In this document: piece after piece, positions 33,801 through 47,200 of the stretch
Numbering within the stretch: the first letter of the stretch is position 1
Layout of the letters: every line of letters begins with the position of its first letter
Origin: Trichuris trichiura
Taxonomy: Eukaryota; Nematoda; Enoplea; Trichinellida; Trichuridae
Reading direction: 5' to 3'
Assembly (NCBI GenBank): GCA_037903355.1
Contig: JBAJFE010000025.1
Location: 1-64,000 of the forward strand
DNA: 64,000 nt
Program-made: the position numbers and the translations under genes
Notes under the pieces: generated by a model
What the model was told of the DNA's origin: nothing
Database searches by the model: none
The model's input: the letters and a program-made list of their open reading frames with translations, nothing else

Positions 33801-36800
33801 TACATACTCTCCATTTTAAGCGGTGACACGCAAACTGCAAACCTGCGCCCTTGCTAACAACGAACTCGCCGCCTGCATTGCAACTTTGCGAGAAGAACGC
33901 GACCTGCTGGAAAACAAATTACTCCACGTTATACCTGCGCTCAACTACTAGCAGCGTCAGTTGTGTAATCCTATTGCAATTTTGCAGGCTAACGGCACCA
34001 GCTCCGATTGGGAAAGCAAGTACAACGCGGCCACGCGCGAATCCAACCAAATTGTTAGCTCGCTTAACCTGATCAGAGAAGAAGTGAAGACGCTTGAAAT
34101 GTACCCCCTTTCATATATACATATATAGACAACTCTTCTTTCTCTCAAGTGCACATACGGCTTTCGTTTTCAGGCAAAAAGCTGAGTTGCAACTGCTCTC
34201 TACCCGTTTTAAATCCGAAGCGGACGCACTGAGCGTCGAGAAAGCACAACGCGAAGTCGAGAATAGTCACCTTAACTCCAAGCTCGTTCAAATGGATCGT
34301 CAGCTTAGCGACATACAAATTCAAATGGAAGACTTGTCAAAACGTTATGCCGACAGCAAACAAGGTATGTGTGTACAAACACATCTTTTCTTTGCCATCA
34401 TTGCCCAAGCAATCAACACCTGTTACACCGCTAACAACATCCATCTTCCTAATCAACAGCCGTTAACACGCGCACCAAAAGTTGAAAGGAAAGTTCGCCG
34501 CCGTCAAATGAAATTACACAACTATAACTAGTCACTTTTTTCTTTTTTGCTAACCGGCCTCCCTCGTTGATGGGGGCGGCACCTACATGTTCTCTTACAT
34601 TACTTCCAAAGCTGCGCACACTTCCCCTTCAAGCACTACGTATCGTCCCGTCTAAATGCAAACGTTTATTTTTTAACCAACTTTTGGGCAATGACCATGA
34701 CCCGTCGTCAGCGCTGAACATAATTGACATTTCACCCGACAGCCGACCCGAAAGCTTCGTAAAAAAATTAAAACGTACGCTTAAACACACATACAAACAC
34801 ACCTGCACGGTCTGTCTGTCTTCCGTACATACGTCAGCGGTTCTCAACGGACCGTTGCAACGCTGATGCTACTGACGGTGCCCATGCGCACCGTCAGCAA
34901 ATACACACCAGATGGACCCTAAAATTAAAAAAAGAAAACATACTCTTGCTTACCCCTCTAAAACCGACATTGGAACCACCGCGACCAAGTGGGGACGCGC
35001 AAGCGACGTTCATTCAAGCGCGTAGAAGTTTCCCCACCGAACGAAACCTTACGCACCCTTACGTAAAAGATTCAATTCAAACTTCACTCCATTAACCGTA
35101 TTTTGAAACCGACATGTCACAGTTCGCCCTGTATCAGTCGCATTATTTTCACTTGCGTTCACACTTCCACTTTGTCTAGAGAATATTGGCCTTTCCGACA
35201 AGCTGTCAACGCTTAATACATTAATTACGGAACAAAATGAAGCCTTAAAGGTATCGGAAGAAGACAAGGAACTATTGCTGGCTGAAAATCAGGGCTACGC
35301 TAAACTGCTTGAGCAAAAAGACATACTCGTCAAGGATTTACAGGTATCCTTTCGTTACAGCTACCGATACCACATTTAGCACGTCCACGTTTTACAGCAA
35401 CAACTGTCCACTTTAACTGACAACTACGCCGTCCAATTAAGCGAAGCAGACAAATTGAAAGAGGGCATGGAGCAACTGGCGGAAGAGAAGAATCGCCTGA
35501 TCAATGCATGTATGCTCAAAAAAATTTCACTTAGCGAATCCGAGCAGTCCGTCAACATGCTCACCAGAGAACAGAAACATTTAAAGCAGAAGCTTGCCGA
35601 AAGCGATTTTAAATTGGAGACTATTTGCGACCGCAACGAGAAACTGTTGAGCGATGCCCAAGTGAAAGATGCAAAAATTTTATCATTGTCCGCAAAATTG
35701 GAACGTTGCCGAACCGAAAAAGACAACTGCGATAAACGCTTGAAAGACTGCTCGGCGCGCAACAAAACCGCAGAAGCAAAAGCGTTGAAACTGCAGAACA
35801 TTATTGACTTGTTAACCGCCGAAAAGCACAACTTTGCTGAAGAAGCTCAAAAGCTCAGGTACCGTATACCGAGATGTTCTCCCTTGCGCGCAACAACGCG
35901 CGCGTGCATTAAGCACTTGTCACTTATTATACTCCATCCTTAAGCTCCAATTGTGCCTTGCAATTATGTTCACATAGCCGCACCGTACAGCAGATCAGGG
36001 GTACAGCAGACGGTTGACACAACGTTTATCTAGTCTCTCCCCCCACCACAAACAAACGCTTCTACAACGAAAATCGGCGGCAAACAATTTTCCTTGCCAC
36101 CTTTTATACACCGACAAGCAACCATCGCGCTAACACGTTTTTGTTTATTGTTCTTTTTTCAGATATCAACTAGAGTTGAGCAAACAGCAGTATGAAAACG
36201 AGCGCAAAGCTCGACGTGAGTTCGAGGATCGATGCGCCGAAATGGAGTCGCACTTGGAAGAAGCAAATGTGCAAATGAAAGACATGCGCCAGACGGTTGC
36301 GTCAAGTTACGAAAGTGAACAAGACTTGAAGCACCGCCTGGATACGATGACGACGAAAAAGGAAAAATGGATGACCACGTGCACAGAAATGAAACGCAAT
36401 TTCAACGCCTTGCAACAAGAGAAGAATTACTTGGAGTCCAAATTGAGAAAGGAAGAAGACGAATATGCTTCCATCCTTTCCGAACTGCAACAGGTAAGCT
36501 GTGCGCGCATCGCCTTGCCTATTTATTCCTACTCCATTTGAACCGCTCGCAACTGTGTCACGACGCCGTTGGCTTGTTCAACAAAAAGCATTGCTCATTC
36601 ATTCCGACATGAGACGGTGTTGTTGCTGCAGGCCAAGAGCAGGGAACAACAACTACTACAAGCGGTAGAAACAATGAATCGGGACAGACTGGCATTGGAC
36701 CAAGCCATTTCGAGCAGCGAGTCCGAGAAGTTAATGCTTGTCAAAGAAATTCAAGATTTGAAAAATCAAATTCTCATTCGCGAACAAAACATGGCTGACA

Positions 36801-37115
36801 AGTATTTTTCCTTCCTTTTACTATGACATAACATATAAGGTGCAAACGCCACGCAGATTGACCGACATTTCCACCGGACACCAAAAGGAACTGCAATTGT
36901 TGCAAGACAGAAGATCGGACGAGAAGAATATGATTGCAAAACTTCGCAGGCGAATCGACCAGTTGGAAGTTGAACTGAAAGACGAAAGAAAGAAACACGA
37001 GCTTTCCATTGTGCGCTCCGCTGAAAGTTTGCTTGACGCAACTATCTCTCGCTCAAATTCCCACATTTCCATGATGCAAGCAAACAATCACCTGCTGCCC
37101 GATGGCAACATATGA
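30853..37115 (+). CDS. Large coiled-coil protein, possibly rootletin-like
   Basis: A plus-strand gene of roughly 18-20 exons, divergent from SIN3. Proposed start ATG 30853 (MADGDDGNTTADPL), stop TGA at 37113. Early exons give a mostly helical region: STYEQLKRQVDEHRAAFKQG (about 31270), HRWWKTSIKDLHDREEEYLK (31725), LWHLLQSVKRDFSAFRSEIF (31905). From about 33170 on, nearly all exons are heptad-type coiled coil with repeated L/E/K/Q (IRAKDQQIARLQEEAQQRER; KAEL..; ARREFEDRCAEMESHLEEAN at 36210; MIAKLRRRIDQLEVELKDER at 36930). The tail is Ser/Asn-rich and ends HLLPDGNI. The LW..L..VKRDF..FRSEI motif and long coiled coil resemble the ciliary rootlet/centrosomal linker family (rootletin, C-NAP1), but coiled coils resemble each other easily; another centrosomal coiled-coil protein is possible. 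Introns are short, mostly with GTAAG/GTACG donors. Confidence 0.6.
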
Positions 37116-38920
37116 CCACACTCAACCCGTCTGTCCACATTATCTATACCTCTTTTTACTTTTTTCCTGCGGATCAAGGCCACGCAACACAAACCGGCTT
37201 GCGCGACTTCGATCCGTTGCGCACTGTTCTTCCGTATACACACGTTACTGGACTGTAGCTTACTCGTACGCGCCACAGTTCTCTCTCTCTCTCTCTCTCT
37301 GTAAACCTCTTTTCTCTTTTTGCGTGACCACGCAAAGCAACTTTCGCAATTACTCTTACTATCTTGCCACGTAGCCTGGTAAAGTAATCACTAAAAAACA
37401 GGACATCGCTTGTTCTATCAATCGCGCGACCTATCGCCACGCCCCCCCCCGTTTAGCCTCATCTTCCTAACCATACTTCCCCTGACACAGCATTGAAAGA
37501 AGCGTCACTAAACAAAACCCTTCAAAAAAGGCAACTCATACCAACAATAAAGACTCTTTCTTCCTCGAGCAATGTTCTCACGTAGCAAAAGTATTCGTGC
37601 CGCTGTTCCACGCAATCGTCACTGCTCGCCACACTTTACGATAACAATCAACTCAGCTCCAATGATAGCAGTTCAGCCTGCTCCCTTCTTTGCAGCAACA
37701 ACAACAACAACAACAGTTTACTTACCTATAAACAATACAATTATATTCGAAATTGTACAAACTCCACTCTCACTTTTGCCTCTTTGCCCAAGCTCACAGC
37801 GATAAAGTGTCCAGCAAGTCCTATCATCACCACGGTATTACGTCAATCGGCCGCATTCTCCAAAACTGCTCACTCACCATGCCATTCCGTTCACCTATAG
37901 CACCTTATTAACTGATGTGTCCATAGCTTCCACAATCAACACAAGTTTTGTTACATTCCGTCAGTTCAACATGCGAAAAAATTCCTGAGCTTTCACTACG
38001 CGTCTGCTCCTATCTTCACAGTTTTGACAGGAGCCCGAAAAATTTCCGCACTTTTCAATGGGCACAACTACTGCACTTAAAGTTAGTCATTCTACTACGG
38101 AAGCAGTACCAGAATGGTCGCGGTTTAACGCTGAACCTTCGCAATTACAACGGCACACAGAGAACCATTTCTGGATAATATCAGAACATCAACTGCTTCC
38201 CTCGAACACACCGCCAATCAATTCTTTCAGCAAAAATACGCAAAGCAAGGTACACTAATGCATTCCATCCGCTTCACGCTTTACATAACAACAACAACAA
38301 GCAGCAGCAGGAGGTAGTCAATCGTCGTTAAATTTATATTCTACACAACGATTGCACACCAAAATGGAACGACTACTGGAACAATGACTGATGATGACAA
38401 CAATGATGACGACGACAATAATGGACTAGTTTCCTCTGTCTCTCTCTCTCTCTCTGCCTCACTCCTGTGATAAACGAAAGCTCAAATAACCAAACCTAAG
38501 ACAGCTCAAAAACTATTATTGCACATTGATAAAACAAACCTATTCCCTAACTCAATTAAGTTGGCTACAAAGAAATGTTATTCCACGGGAAATATACACG
38601 CACGCGAAAAACCTCCTTTTCCAATACCATTTTCAACCAGCACTCAGCTTAATCCTCTTTTGCGCCTCACAAATGACGATAAACGTTCTCTCGGCGCGTG
38701 GAAGACTTGCCTGCAATTCCTGACCGAAGTTCTTTTCCTTCCCCTGCACTCGTAGCCTACAAAATGGAACAGCTAAAGCTAAACTGCGCTTTCACAACGA
38801 TCAACACATATACTTAAGTAGCGCAACAAAAGCCACTGCGATACTGCACGCAACATTAAACGGTCAAAACTCTCTTTGAGCACAGCTTTCCACACTCCGC
38901 GCGGTTTCGACACAAAGTAA
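37116..38920. other. Intergenic, simple repeats only
   Basis: 3' flank of the coiled-coil gene. A (TC)n run at 37280-37300, (CAA)n near 37695-37713 and a (TC)n run near 38437-38454. No coding exon I can support. Confidence 0.4.
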
Positions 38921-38929
38921 CTCACCAAT

Positions 38930-41290
38930 TCATCTTCAAACTGCTCCAATTTAACCTTAAAAGGCACAAAATTTGGCATAGCTTCACACTAATGAACGCA
39001 AGACGTAAACATGTCTCGCGAAAAATGCACGACTACTACTCAACTGGAACCGTTCGTTACAAACGACTACACACGGCAAACCAAATGCGCCTACTACTGG
39101 CGGCGGCGGCGGCGCTTCTTCGGCTTCAACAGCCAATTCAAACGTAACAAATAAATTACACACACACACACACACTTCCCACTCACTGCTACCATCCAAT
39201 GGCAAAGCCACTGCTACAACACTACCGGTCACAACAGTCAGCACCCACCTTCTACCAACCCTCTTCTACGCGGTAGTATAGGCTTATTCTGACGCAACAT
39301 TCATGTGTTTACACAACTGTGCCCGAGATGCTATAAACCAGAGGTCGGCAATGTCCAGCCTGCCAACCATTCCCTCCTACCCGTTGACGTAACCTCACAT
39401 GAATACCAACTTCAGTGAAATGTGACTGTAGCAGCTTATTTTTTGAAAATGCCATAAACTTCTTGTACATGAATCCTAGTAAGAACATAAATCTTGCGTA
39501 ACAAGCGGGGAGCATCAGCCTGGCTAGGAAGACACTTTTGCTCTCGGCTCTCTGTCGACAAACCAATGTCTTTACTCTTCGGAAGCAATCGGTAGGCCGC
39601 ACTAGCGTGCGCGTCGGTATAGTGGACCATTGGCCGCCTACCGATGGAAAGTAATTGTTCTTATCTCGCCTTATCGCCTTGTTAAAAAGGTGACTTAAAT
39701 GAGCAAACAAAGCAGGCTACGTTTTTCGGTTTCGGATACGGCCCACAAACGGTCCCATAATTGTTTAAACAGCCCGCAGCAGCAAAAAGGTTTCCCACCC
39801 CTGCTCTAAACGACTAAAGGTAGGAAAGCGCAGTTTAACCAAACAATCATCACTAACAAATGTCAAAACATATGACCACTTACCCATGATGGCCACTGGC
39901 AAAGCAACACATCCCGCAACCCTTCATCAAGACGCTCAAAACGTAATTCTTCAGCTAATGGTCCACCTACAAAGCAACCCTACGCAATGGACAATAAAAA
40001 TATTATCACCAACGCTTAAAACCTGACGACGAATCACTACAATCGGTTGCTTCCGCTAAGCAATAAGCAAAGTCGCCATGCTTCTTTTCGTAGGCGTGCA
40101 ATATTTGCATTTGAATTTCGTCAGGCTGCTCTATGAATTCGTACCATATCTGCAACCAAAAAACGATACGCCAACGAATCAGCGTTCGGCAGCAGCAGCA
40201 ACGTCATCGACAACAATCCGTTGCGATGCGCACGCGTACGCATACAATACGCGTGCACGCACATGATGACGACGACACTGCCCCCCTTTCCCCAGCATTA
40301 CTGTCAACTTTTCTGGATCGGCCAGCAGTTTCGTAAAAGCGGATTCACTTGGCGAAATCAAATCGCTCCAGTCAAAGCAAACATCTTCTTCCCTTGCCAA
40401 GCTCAGCAAAAATGCGGCTGCAATGTTTCGCAAAGGCGAAAATAGCCCCCGGTAAAAACAACGCGAAACACTGTTACCATTTTCAAGACGGCGCATCTTG
40501 CGACTACCAAACGTGCACTTTTGCTCACTACCTTTGCGAAAATTGTCTGCTTCCATCGTGCGACTCCGCGTCGATCTATGTCGCCTGCTTCGACGGTACA
40601 GTTGGTCAGAGACAAGATTGTCCCGTTCCTCTCCGTCCGAAAGTTCACCAACGGTTAAATAATGCCTGCAAACCGAGCTGAGCAATGCAGACAAATCACT
40701 ACAAGTCATTCCGGATAAACTAACTCAGGATCAAAATTCTGCAAAAGTCTGGAGCGATCGGCAGGAAGGACACCCATCTTCTTCTTCTCCTATTTTATTG
40801 CACTTACAACGGCCGACAGCGTGAAAGCACTAATCTTCTACCGTACACCCTCCTACCTGCAGGTTGTTACACATTTGCTCGATAACTTTCTGCACGAATG
40901 GACCGCCCTTTCTATTTTACCTGCTAGCAAAAAACTTTACGTGACGTTATTTTTATCTTCTAAAACGTAGATGACTTTGGCTTATTTCACAAGCTAACAA
41001 CAAGCAAAACTACACTCATCGAACGGTGAACTTTTACTTTTGTTTGCTGTGCGCAGCGCTTCGTACGGGTCGTGTGCAGTGGGACGTCCTTCCAAGCTCC
41101 GCGTACAAAGTCAGTCCAAATGACACACATCTATGACAACTGTGGGATTAAGCACGCGTAAAATCCAAGGGCAAAAAGCAATAGCAGCAATAATTGCAAG
41201 CATACTGTGCAAACGTGGGTAACTTACCTTAAATGGGAACTGATCCTGCTTGGTAGACGGTACTACGTAGAAAGCAAATTCTTCTTCCTC
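38930..41290 (-). CDS. Unidentified minus-strand multi-exon gene (partial model)
   Basis: Successive minus-strand exon-like stretches with good splice signals: 41290-41228 (EEEEFAFYVVPSTKQDQFPF, donor GTAAGTTA); about 41110-41050; about 40660-40305 ending in PSESAFTKLLADPEKLT, with FLLSLAREEDVCFDWSDLIS before it; about 40165-40040 (IWYEFIEQPDEIQMQILHAY then EKKHGDFAYCLAEATD; acceptor TGCAG); about 39963-39889 (GPLAEELRFERLDEGLRDVL then LCQWPSW, donor GTAAGTGG); and about 38955-38930 (VKLEQFEDEL, donor GTGAGT). The composition is clearly protein-like and the phases of the middle exons join. I do not recognise the family. Start and stop were not found, so both ends are open. A hAT element sits in the intron between the last two exons. 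Confidence 0.42.
39339..39803. mobile_element. Non-autonomous hAT element in an intron
   Basis: A 465-bp insertion with ends CAGAGGTCGGCAA (39339-39351) and, read backwards from 39803, CAGGGGTGGGAAACC, which is the common Charlie-like hAT terminus. Flanking octamers CTATAAAC (39331-39338) and CTCTAAAC (39804-39811) agree at seven of eight bases, a hAT-type 8-bp duplication. A minus-strand frame of 133 codons overlaps it but shows no transposase motif. Different family from the CTCAAC-ended hAT elements at 3023, 5798 and 10963. Confidence 0.82.
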
Positions 41291-44200
41291 CTACACGGAA
41301 GGAAACGTTAATAGCCATTTATCGTTTCGTAGTATTCCTTTAACGAACAAACTACTTCGTCATACAACAAATAGGAAGGCAACACCACGTACCATGTCAG
41401 ACCAATACGATATGTTGAAACGCATAGACGTTGCAGTCAACGAAATAACAACAGCTTTTTAAACGTTCATCGATTCGACGTACAAAGAGAGGATTTTTAC
41501 GTCCTACCGAACAAGACCACGAAACTAAAGTCCCATTGCGAAGGAAACTGCATCTTAAATGACTCTATTACATTAAAAGCAATTTTTCGGCTAACATAAC
41601 CTATTTCGTTCCTAAGAGACACTACTATGCAGTACCATTCATTTAATTTACTCCCACGTTAAGTTCCAACATAACCACTGAGACGGATGCCAAGCGGCAT
41701 GACAATCGCTCAGTCACTACATAACTCCATCTTCCTGCTGCTGTTTTCTTATGTTGACTGCGTCGTCGCGCTACAAATATCATCTTCATTTGAAAGAACA
41801 CAGAGCTTCGTTTCGGAACAACAGCTGTCCCTTCATTCAATTCATTATCTTCCCTCTTCGGTATTTTACAACTCCCGACATGACTGCAAGCGTGTTTTCT
41901 TCTCGATCCTACTAACATCGAGTCGCAAACAATTACTGACTGCTACTGTTGCGGTTCTACCGAGCCGCTCACTGACAGACCTAATTCGTAAATAAATCAT
42001 TCTTATCAGCCCGCACACTACGCAGTAGACTTGTTCTATTACGCTCACTGCGCCGCAACATGCTGGCTCCAAAATACTCGGACTATTTGCCACTCCTTAA
42101 CAGCTTCATAAATCGTCTAACCATCTACTGTGCCATACAACACAACGTCAGGTACACGTAATTGTTGATTCACTTATTCGTTCAATTGTTAACGGCATGC
42201 GCCGATCATTTTTTCCGGCCACCCTCAAGAAGAGTCCTATTTTCACGAGAAAACAACATGTAACAGACGTGCGCAGTTCTTGTTACTACTACGCGGAAGT
42301 CAAAATACGCTTCAGTAAATATGCTAGAAGCACGATTGTAACGAAGTAGTCGATGCATAGGTTACTTCGGGGATGACGGAAAGTTCCAAAGCCGGAGGAA
42401 TACTTTTATCCGCTGATCTTTTCTCTACTATTCCGGTTTATTTACTGTCAGCCCTATTCCTCATATCATTACGCCACACCACACATTGTCATCAAGGCGG
42501 CGACTCTTACCTTTAAAAGAACTCTAATGGAAATTTTCTTTAACGCTGTTTTACTATAAATTTACTTTTCAATCCTAGCATTCCTTTTGCTTTACGACTC
42601 ACCGCACAACAACTCTTTTTCACCGGCATAAATTATCATACTGCTTCTTTAAGCATGGCCTTTCATGGCAGAACCAGCGGTTTGCCTAATTTTATCAATG
42701 ATTTCCATCGTCATACAGTTTCTTCTAACGCGTCATTTTCTCGGTCAAATCTTTCTTCTCCTTCTAGCTTCCTATCTAATTTCCACATTGGTTCAACAAG
42801 TTCATCGCCGACCAGTATTCGAAACTTAGCGCCTTGACTGTCGCAATCCAACCGCACGTCAGCGTCAACATTAACGCATTTGTCCCATATTCAACGAGTT
42901 TTTAGGGTTTTCCCCATTTCTAATGCTACTTCTACATTCAGTTGTAAGCTGCCAGTTGACAATGTCCTGCACCTAACGCAAAGCTGAACTCACAGACAGG
43001 CATCCAGCCCCTTCATTCGATCTACCAGCCCTACGTGAGGCACGCTGGTAAAAAGGCTGTACAAAAAAGTAAACAGCTAACTTGTACGTCGGCATCACTT
43101 TCCCAACAAACGAAACAACCATATTTCATTTTAAGTTTTGTCATTCCTGGCTGATTTAATGGTTCAGAAAATGAAAAAGAAGCGTTTTCAACGCCACCGA
43201 ACGTACCCAAAGTAATTACTTCGGCTCACGGTCGAGTAAGAATCGCGGAAAGCAGTGTTCGCCACGAACAAAAATTCACATCCTACAGACATGTCTAGTA
43301 CATCAGGCGTGTAAAACTGAGGGTTCACTGAGGTTCACATAGGCTACACTTGCATTGCGATGAGGGACACAAGGTTGAATACTTGAAGTTGTTTAGTAAA
43401 AAATTATTCCGCAATACATTTTTATTCCTTGACATTAGAAACACAACATGCACACACAAGGTTTGGCAACGTTCATGAATACAAAGAAATCCAGTGTAAA
43501 CAAAAGAATAAAATTTTAAATGGCAACAAATACATGCTGCAAAAATTACAACTTTTCAAAATAGGCATTTATTTACGACTACTGAATGATTTTTAAAAAA
43601 TATCCTTTGTGCAGGCTACATGTGTGCTCTCGAAAGGCCGCCTGCAGGCCGCGTGTCCGTCATATCCGTACTAGATGCAATGCTAGGCGATGGTTGCAAC
43701 TCCAAGGTAGAATTGGTCTTCAAAAAGTCGACACGAAGGACTAACAAAATTTTAGTTACGCGGTGCAAAAATGACGTTCAAATTCAAAGACTGCCCCAAT
43801 TGCCTAAACGTGGTCTGCGGGTTAGACTCGTATCCGCTGTAGACAATATACAATGAGAAACGTATGTTGCTATGGGCTGTGTGGGCAGTCGCTTAAAAGG
43901 CTTCTTGTAGCTTCTTTCTTCAGGGAACTGTCATCGTTGAGAATTCTCTACTCGTCTGTTCATGTTAAATGAGCAGTTGGCCCATCAGTTGCAACCGCTG
44001 GTATTACCGCTAATATTTTTGCAAAAATTTCCAAAGTATTCTTAAGAAATCTCACATTTTTGCATGTCAGTACCGGCTTGGTCATGTTAGAAGTTCAAGG
44101 TGAATAACTCTACTGGGAAGCTCCCCCGCTTGATACTTTCGTCTAAACAGCAAGCTTGGGAATTTCGAAGGCGCTATTTTCATACAGTTCTCAATGCAAA

Positions 44201-47200
44201 AAGATAATACGCTTGAGCTAAGGAAAACTGCGTCGAGCTTAATTGAAAAAAGCATCAATAATTTATCGCTACTACACATACGGGTACGAAAGACAACAAG
44301 CTTTTAAACTTTTAAAAAGCCTCCTACTCCTTCCACCGCAAAAGGATGGAAGCAGTTCGTGAGCAACATGAAATCATTAGGCCATCTGTACTAAGCAGCA
44401 ATGCTCTAACTGTCTCTGGTACAGACAAAGCTATTTTCTCCTGCTCCATTAACGTTCATGGATTCAACAGAAGTTTCAACGAAAGAACTTTCCACAGTTC
44501 AGATACATTACTAATAAGTGCACAATCCCTGCACGTGTTAAAGGGGTGACTTGAACTACATTTTGCCTAACAATGATACTGCAGTTGTGTCACTTGCTTG
44601 AAAATTCCTCCATACGCTGTGCAGCTTCAATAATCGTTCACCTTCACAAGGGAAGCAGCGGTGCGATTCACTATCCCAGCCTATTCTACCTAATGAAAAC
44701 TGACATGGAAACGAACTGAAAAATGACAGTTTTAACCAACTTGCACCGAGTTCTTAATGAACCTAAGTTAGACAGAGACTAAAAGATTTTACGTGTAGAC
44801 TTTGCAGCACATCTGTAACCTAGCGGCCATCAAACGCAGAGCAATTTCATATAAAATCCACAAGCGGTTATTTAAAAAACCCTGACTTCTTCTCGCCACC
44901 TTTCTACTTTAACGGTAATCAGCTGCTTCACAGACACTGCCTTCAAGAATTGACAGTTGAAATAGTCAAAAATTAAGTCAAAGAAGCTTAAAAAACAATA
45001 GTTTTCATTAACTGACCTCTTTATTCCCTAACAACTCTTGTCTAGAGATAACTGGCACAGTCATAGTTTTGCCGCACATTGTCGACAAGATTGCGTTTCG
45101 GTCGTCAAATTCAAGTCTGTCCATGTCCTGAAACGCTTCAAAGAAAAATTAGCAAACTGTGAACTGCTATTTGCTCGATTTTTAACTTACTGAGTCAATC
45201 TCCTCTCCATAAGGAAATCGGTCACGCACCCAGCTTTAATACCATTAGAACATTGCCGCTAGATTAATCCTACCACATACAGTAGAAACTCGATTATCTT
45301 AATCAGCCAGGAAGCACACAAGCTAAGTTCTGCGCAAAAGAAACACACGTCACTTGCCGTATCCACCAATAGTAACGAAGCTCAATTTATGCTTGTTGAA
45401 CAATGCCGGCTGATATGCGTCACCAAAGTCTAATTCACAAATGAAATACACTATGGAGTAGATGCAACGGTCGATCATTTAACCGAAGCAACTGCTAAAA
45501 AGGATAACGGTTACGCTGCGTGAGCACCATAAACAAGTTGGGCAAAGCAACGATTCATGCGCCTCATGCATAACGGAGCGCGATAACACGATTTCATCCA
45601 GTTACCTAGAAATCAGAATACAGTTCAAACAACATGACTTGTTTGTCTCCGGGACCACATCTTTCGTCCGCTCTTAACTCCGTATACTGACACCGCTCGT
45701 GTGCTCTCAGCTGCGCAGACGATTGACAACGACCTGCATGTCGCATTCATTCGGTGGAGAACGGCGGCAACACTTGCTACACAGAGAACGGGACAACGCA
45801 ACGCTGAAGAGTGCGATACCAATGCATAGTCCACTAGTTTAACCGTTCATATCACAGCTTCCTAAGATGACTGTGGGAACGTTGAAGCGAGCTGCGAATT
45901 CGATCGGCTCGAATGACTACGCACTGTTGATAAAGCAGAAGCGCACAGTTAAATAAAGAAGCAGACCGTGCTCGCCGTGTGGTTGACGACTGAGTGAAGA
46001 AGCAGCAATGAAAATGTTCGTCAATGCCACATAAACTCCTAAGATGTCACACAAATGCTTGGCCTACTACAACGAAGACGCTCAGTTTCAAACGCTGAAA
46101 GCCGATGAAACTTCTGAATCAATGATAAAAGCACAAGGGTGAAATACAGGCTGTATGCTCACGGTGTAATTGGTCATCGGCATGCATGGAAATTGGTCTA
46201 CAGTAGATGAAGAACGCGACTTAGACTCAATGCTACCTATGAAAAGTATTTGTGGTTTAACAGCCAAAAAGAAACAAGACAGTGCTAACGCTACCTTCTG
46301 CAACAAATCTGCTTAAATAAAAGCCAGTTTCCCGTGTAATCTTGACGGTAATTTGCAATTTGCCGCATGACGTAAATTTTTGTCCGATATCTTGTGGGAG
46401 ACACTCTGACAGTAAGTAAAATCAGAAAATAAAGAAAGAACCGCCAAGCAAAAAACAGTTGCTGCTCTGCTATCTGAATATAACCTGCAGCAGTCAGTTC
46501 CAGTAATCGCGTAGTCTACTTAGTTCTTTCCTTTGGGCTCATTTTTGAAAAAGACTAATTTCAAAAACATCAAAAGACATGCTTCCATATTTCCCACTGG
46601 TACAATTGCCTTTTCAACTAGCAATTTTTTGCAGCAAGTCCAGTGCCGACATTACCTTTTCTGCTCTACGAAAATGCCATTCATTCCTCCTACACTTACA
46701 GAGACAGTATTAGCCTAAATGCGCGCTGCTCAATGAATCAACGTTGACATGCTAAGCAATGAGCGCTGATGGCAAAAGACGGATTACGTCTACGCATAGG
46801 GACAGCGGATGACAACATTCACGATGGCAAAAGAAGGAAATTCTGTCATGACTTTTTGCTTCAATAATCCAAAGTTGCCTTCGTTGTCAAGCCTGACGGA
46901 GCGATTCGTAGGGAAACGCCAGGTTTCTACAATTGGATTTCAATAGAAGAAAATGCCTCCACGCAGTGTCACAAAGTTAACCACAGCCAGCAGCCGTACA
47001 ACTTGCCTGTAAACACCTACTAAAGGTCACCTTATTTGTATGGCTTGTAGGCAGGATGTTTACAATTAGCTTTTTCCATTTATTGTCAGCGCGCCACTCA
47101 ACGGGGGTCGGCTTGTTCAGCCGGTCAATGCGATCAGCGGGATTTCATTGACCATAAGTCACCATTGCACGGCTGTTGGTTGAGCATTCGCCGGCATTAA

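Noticed and set aside
39309..39710. 133-codon minus-strand frame
   Set aside because: Almost wholly inside the non-autonomous hAT element and lacks transposase motifs.
43620..43856. 78-codon plus-strand frame next to a CCTGCAGG palindrome
   Set aside because: No recognisable motif or splice partner; the GC-rich palindrome suggests a repeat scrap but no terminal repeats or target duplication were found.
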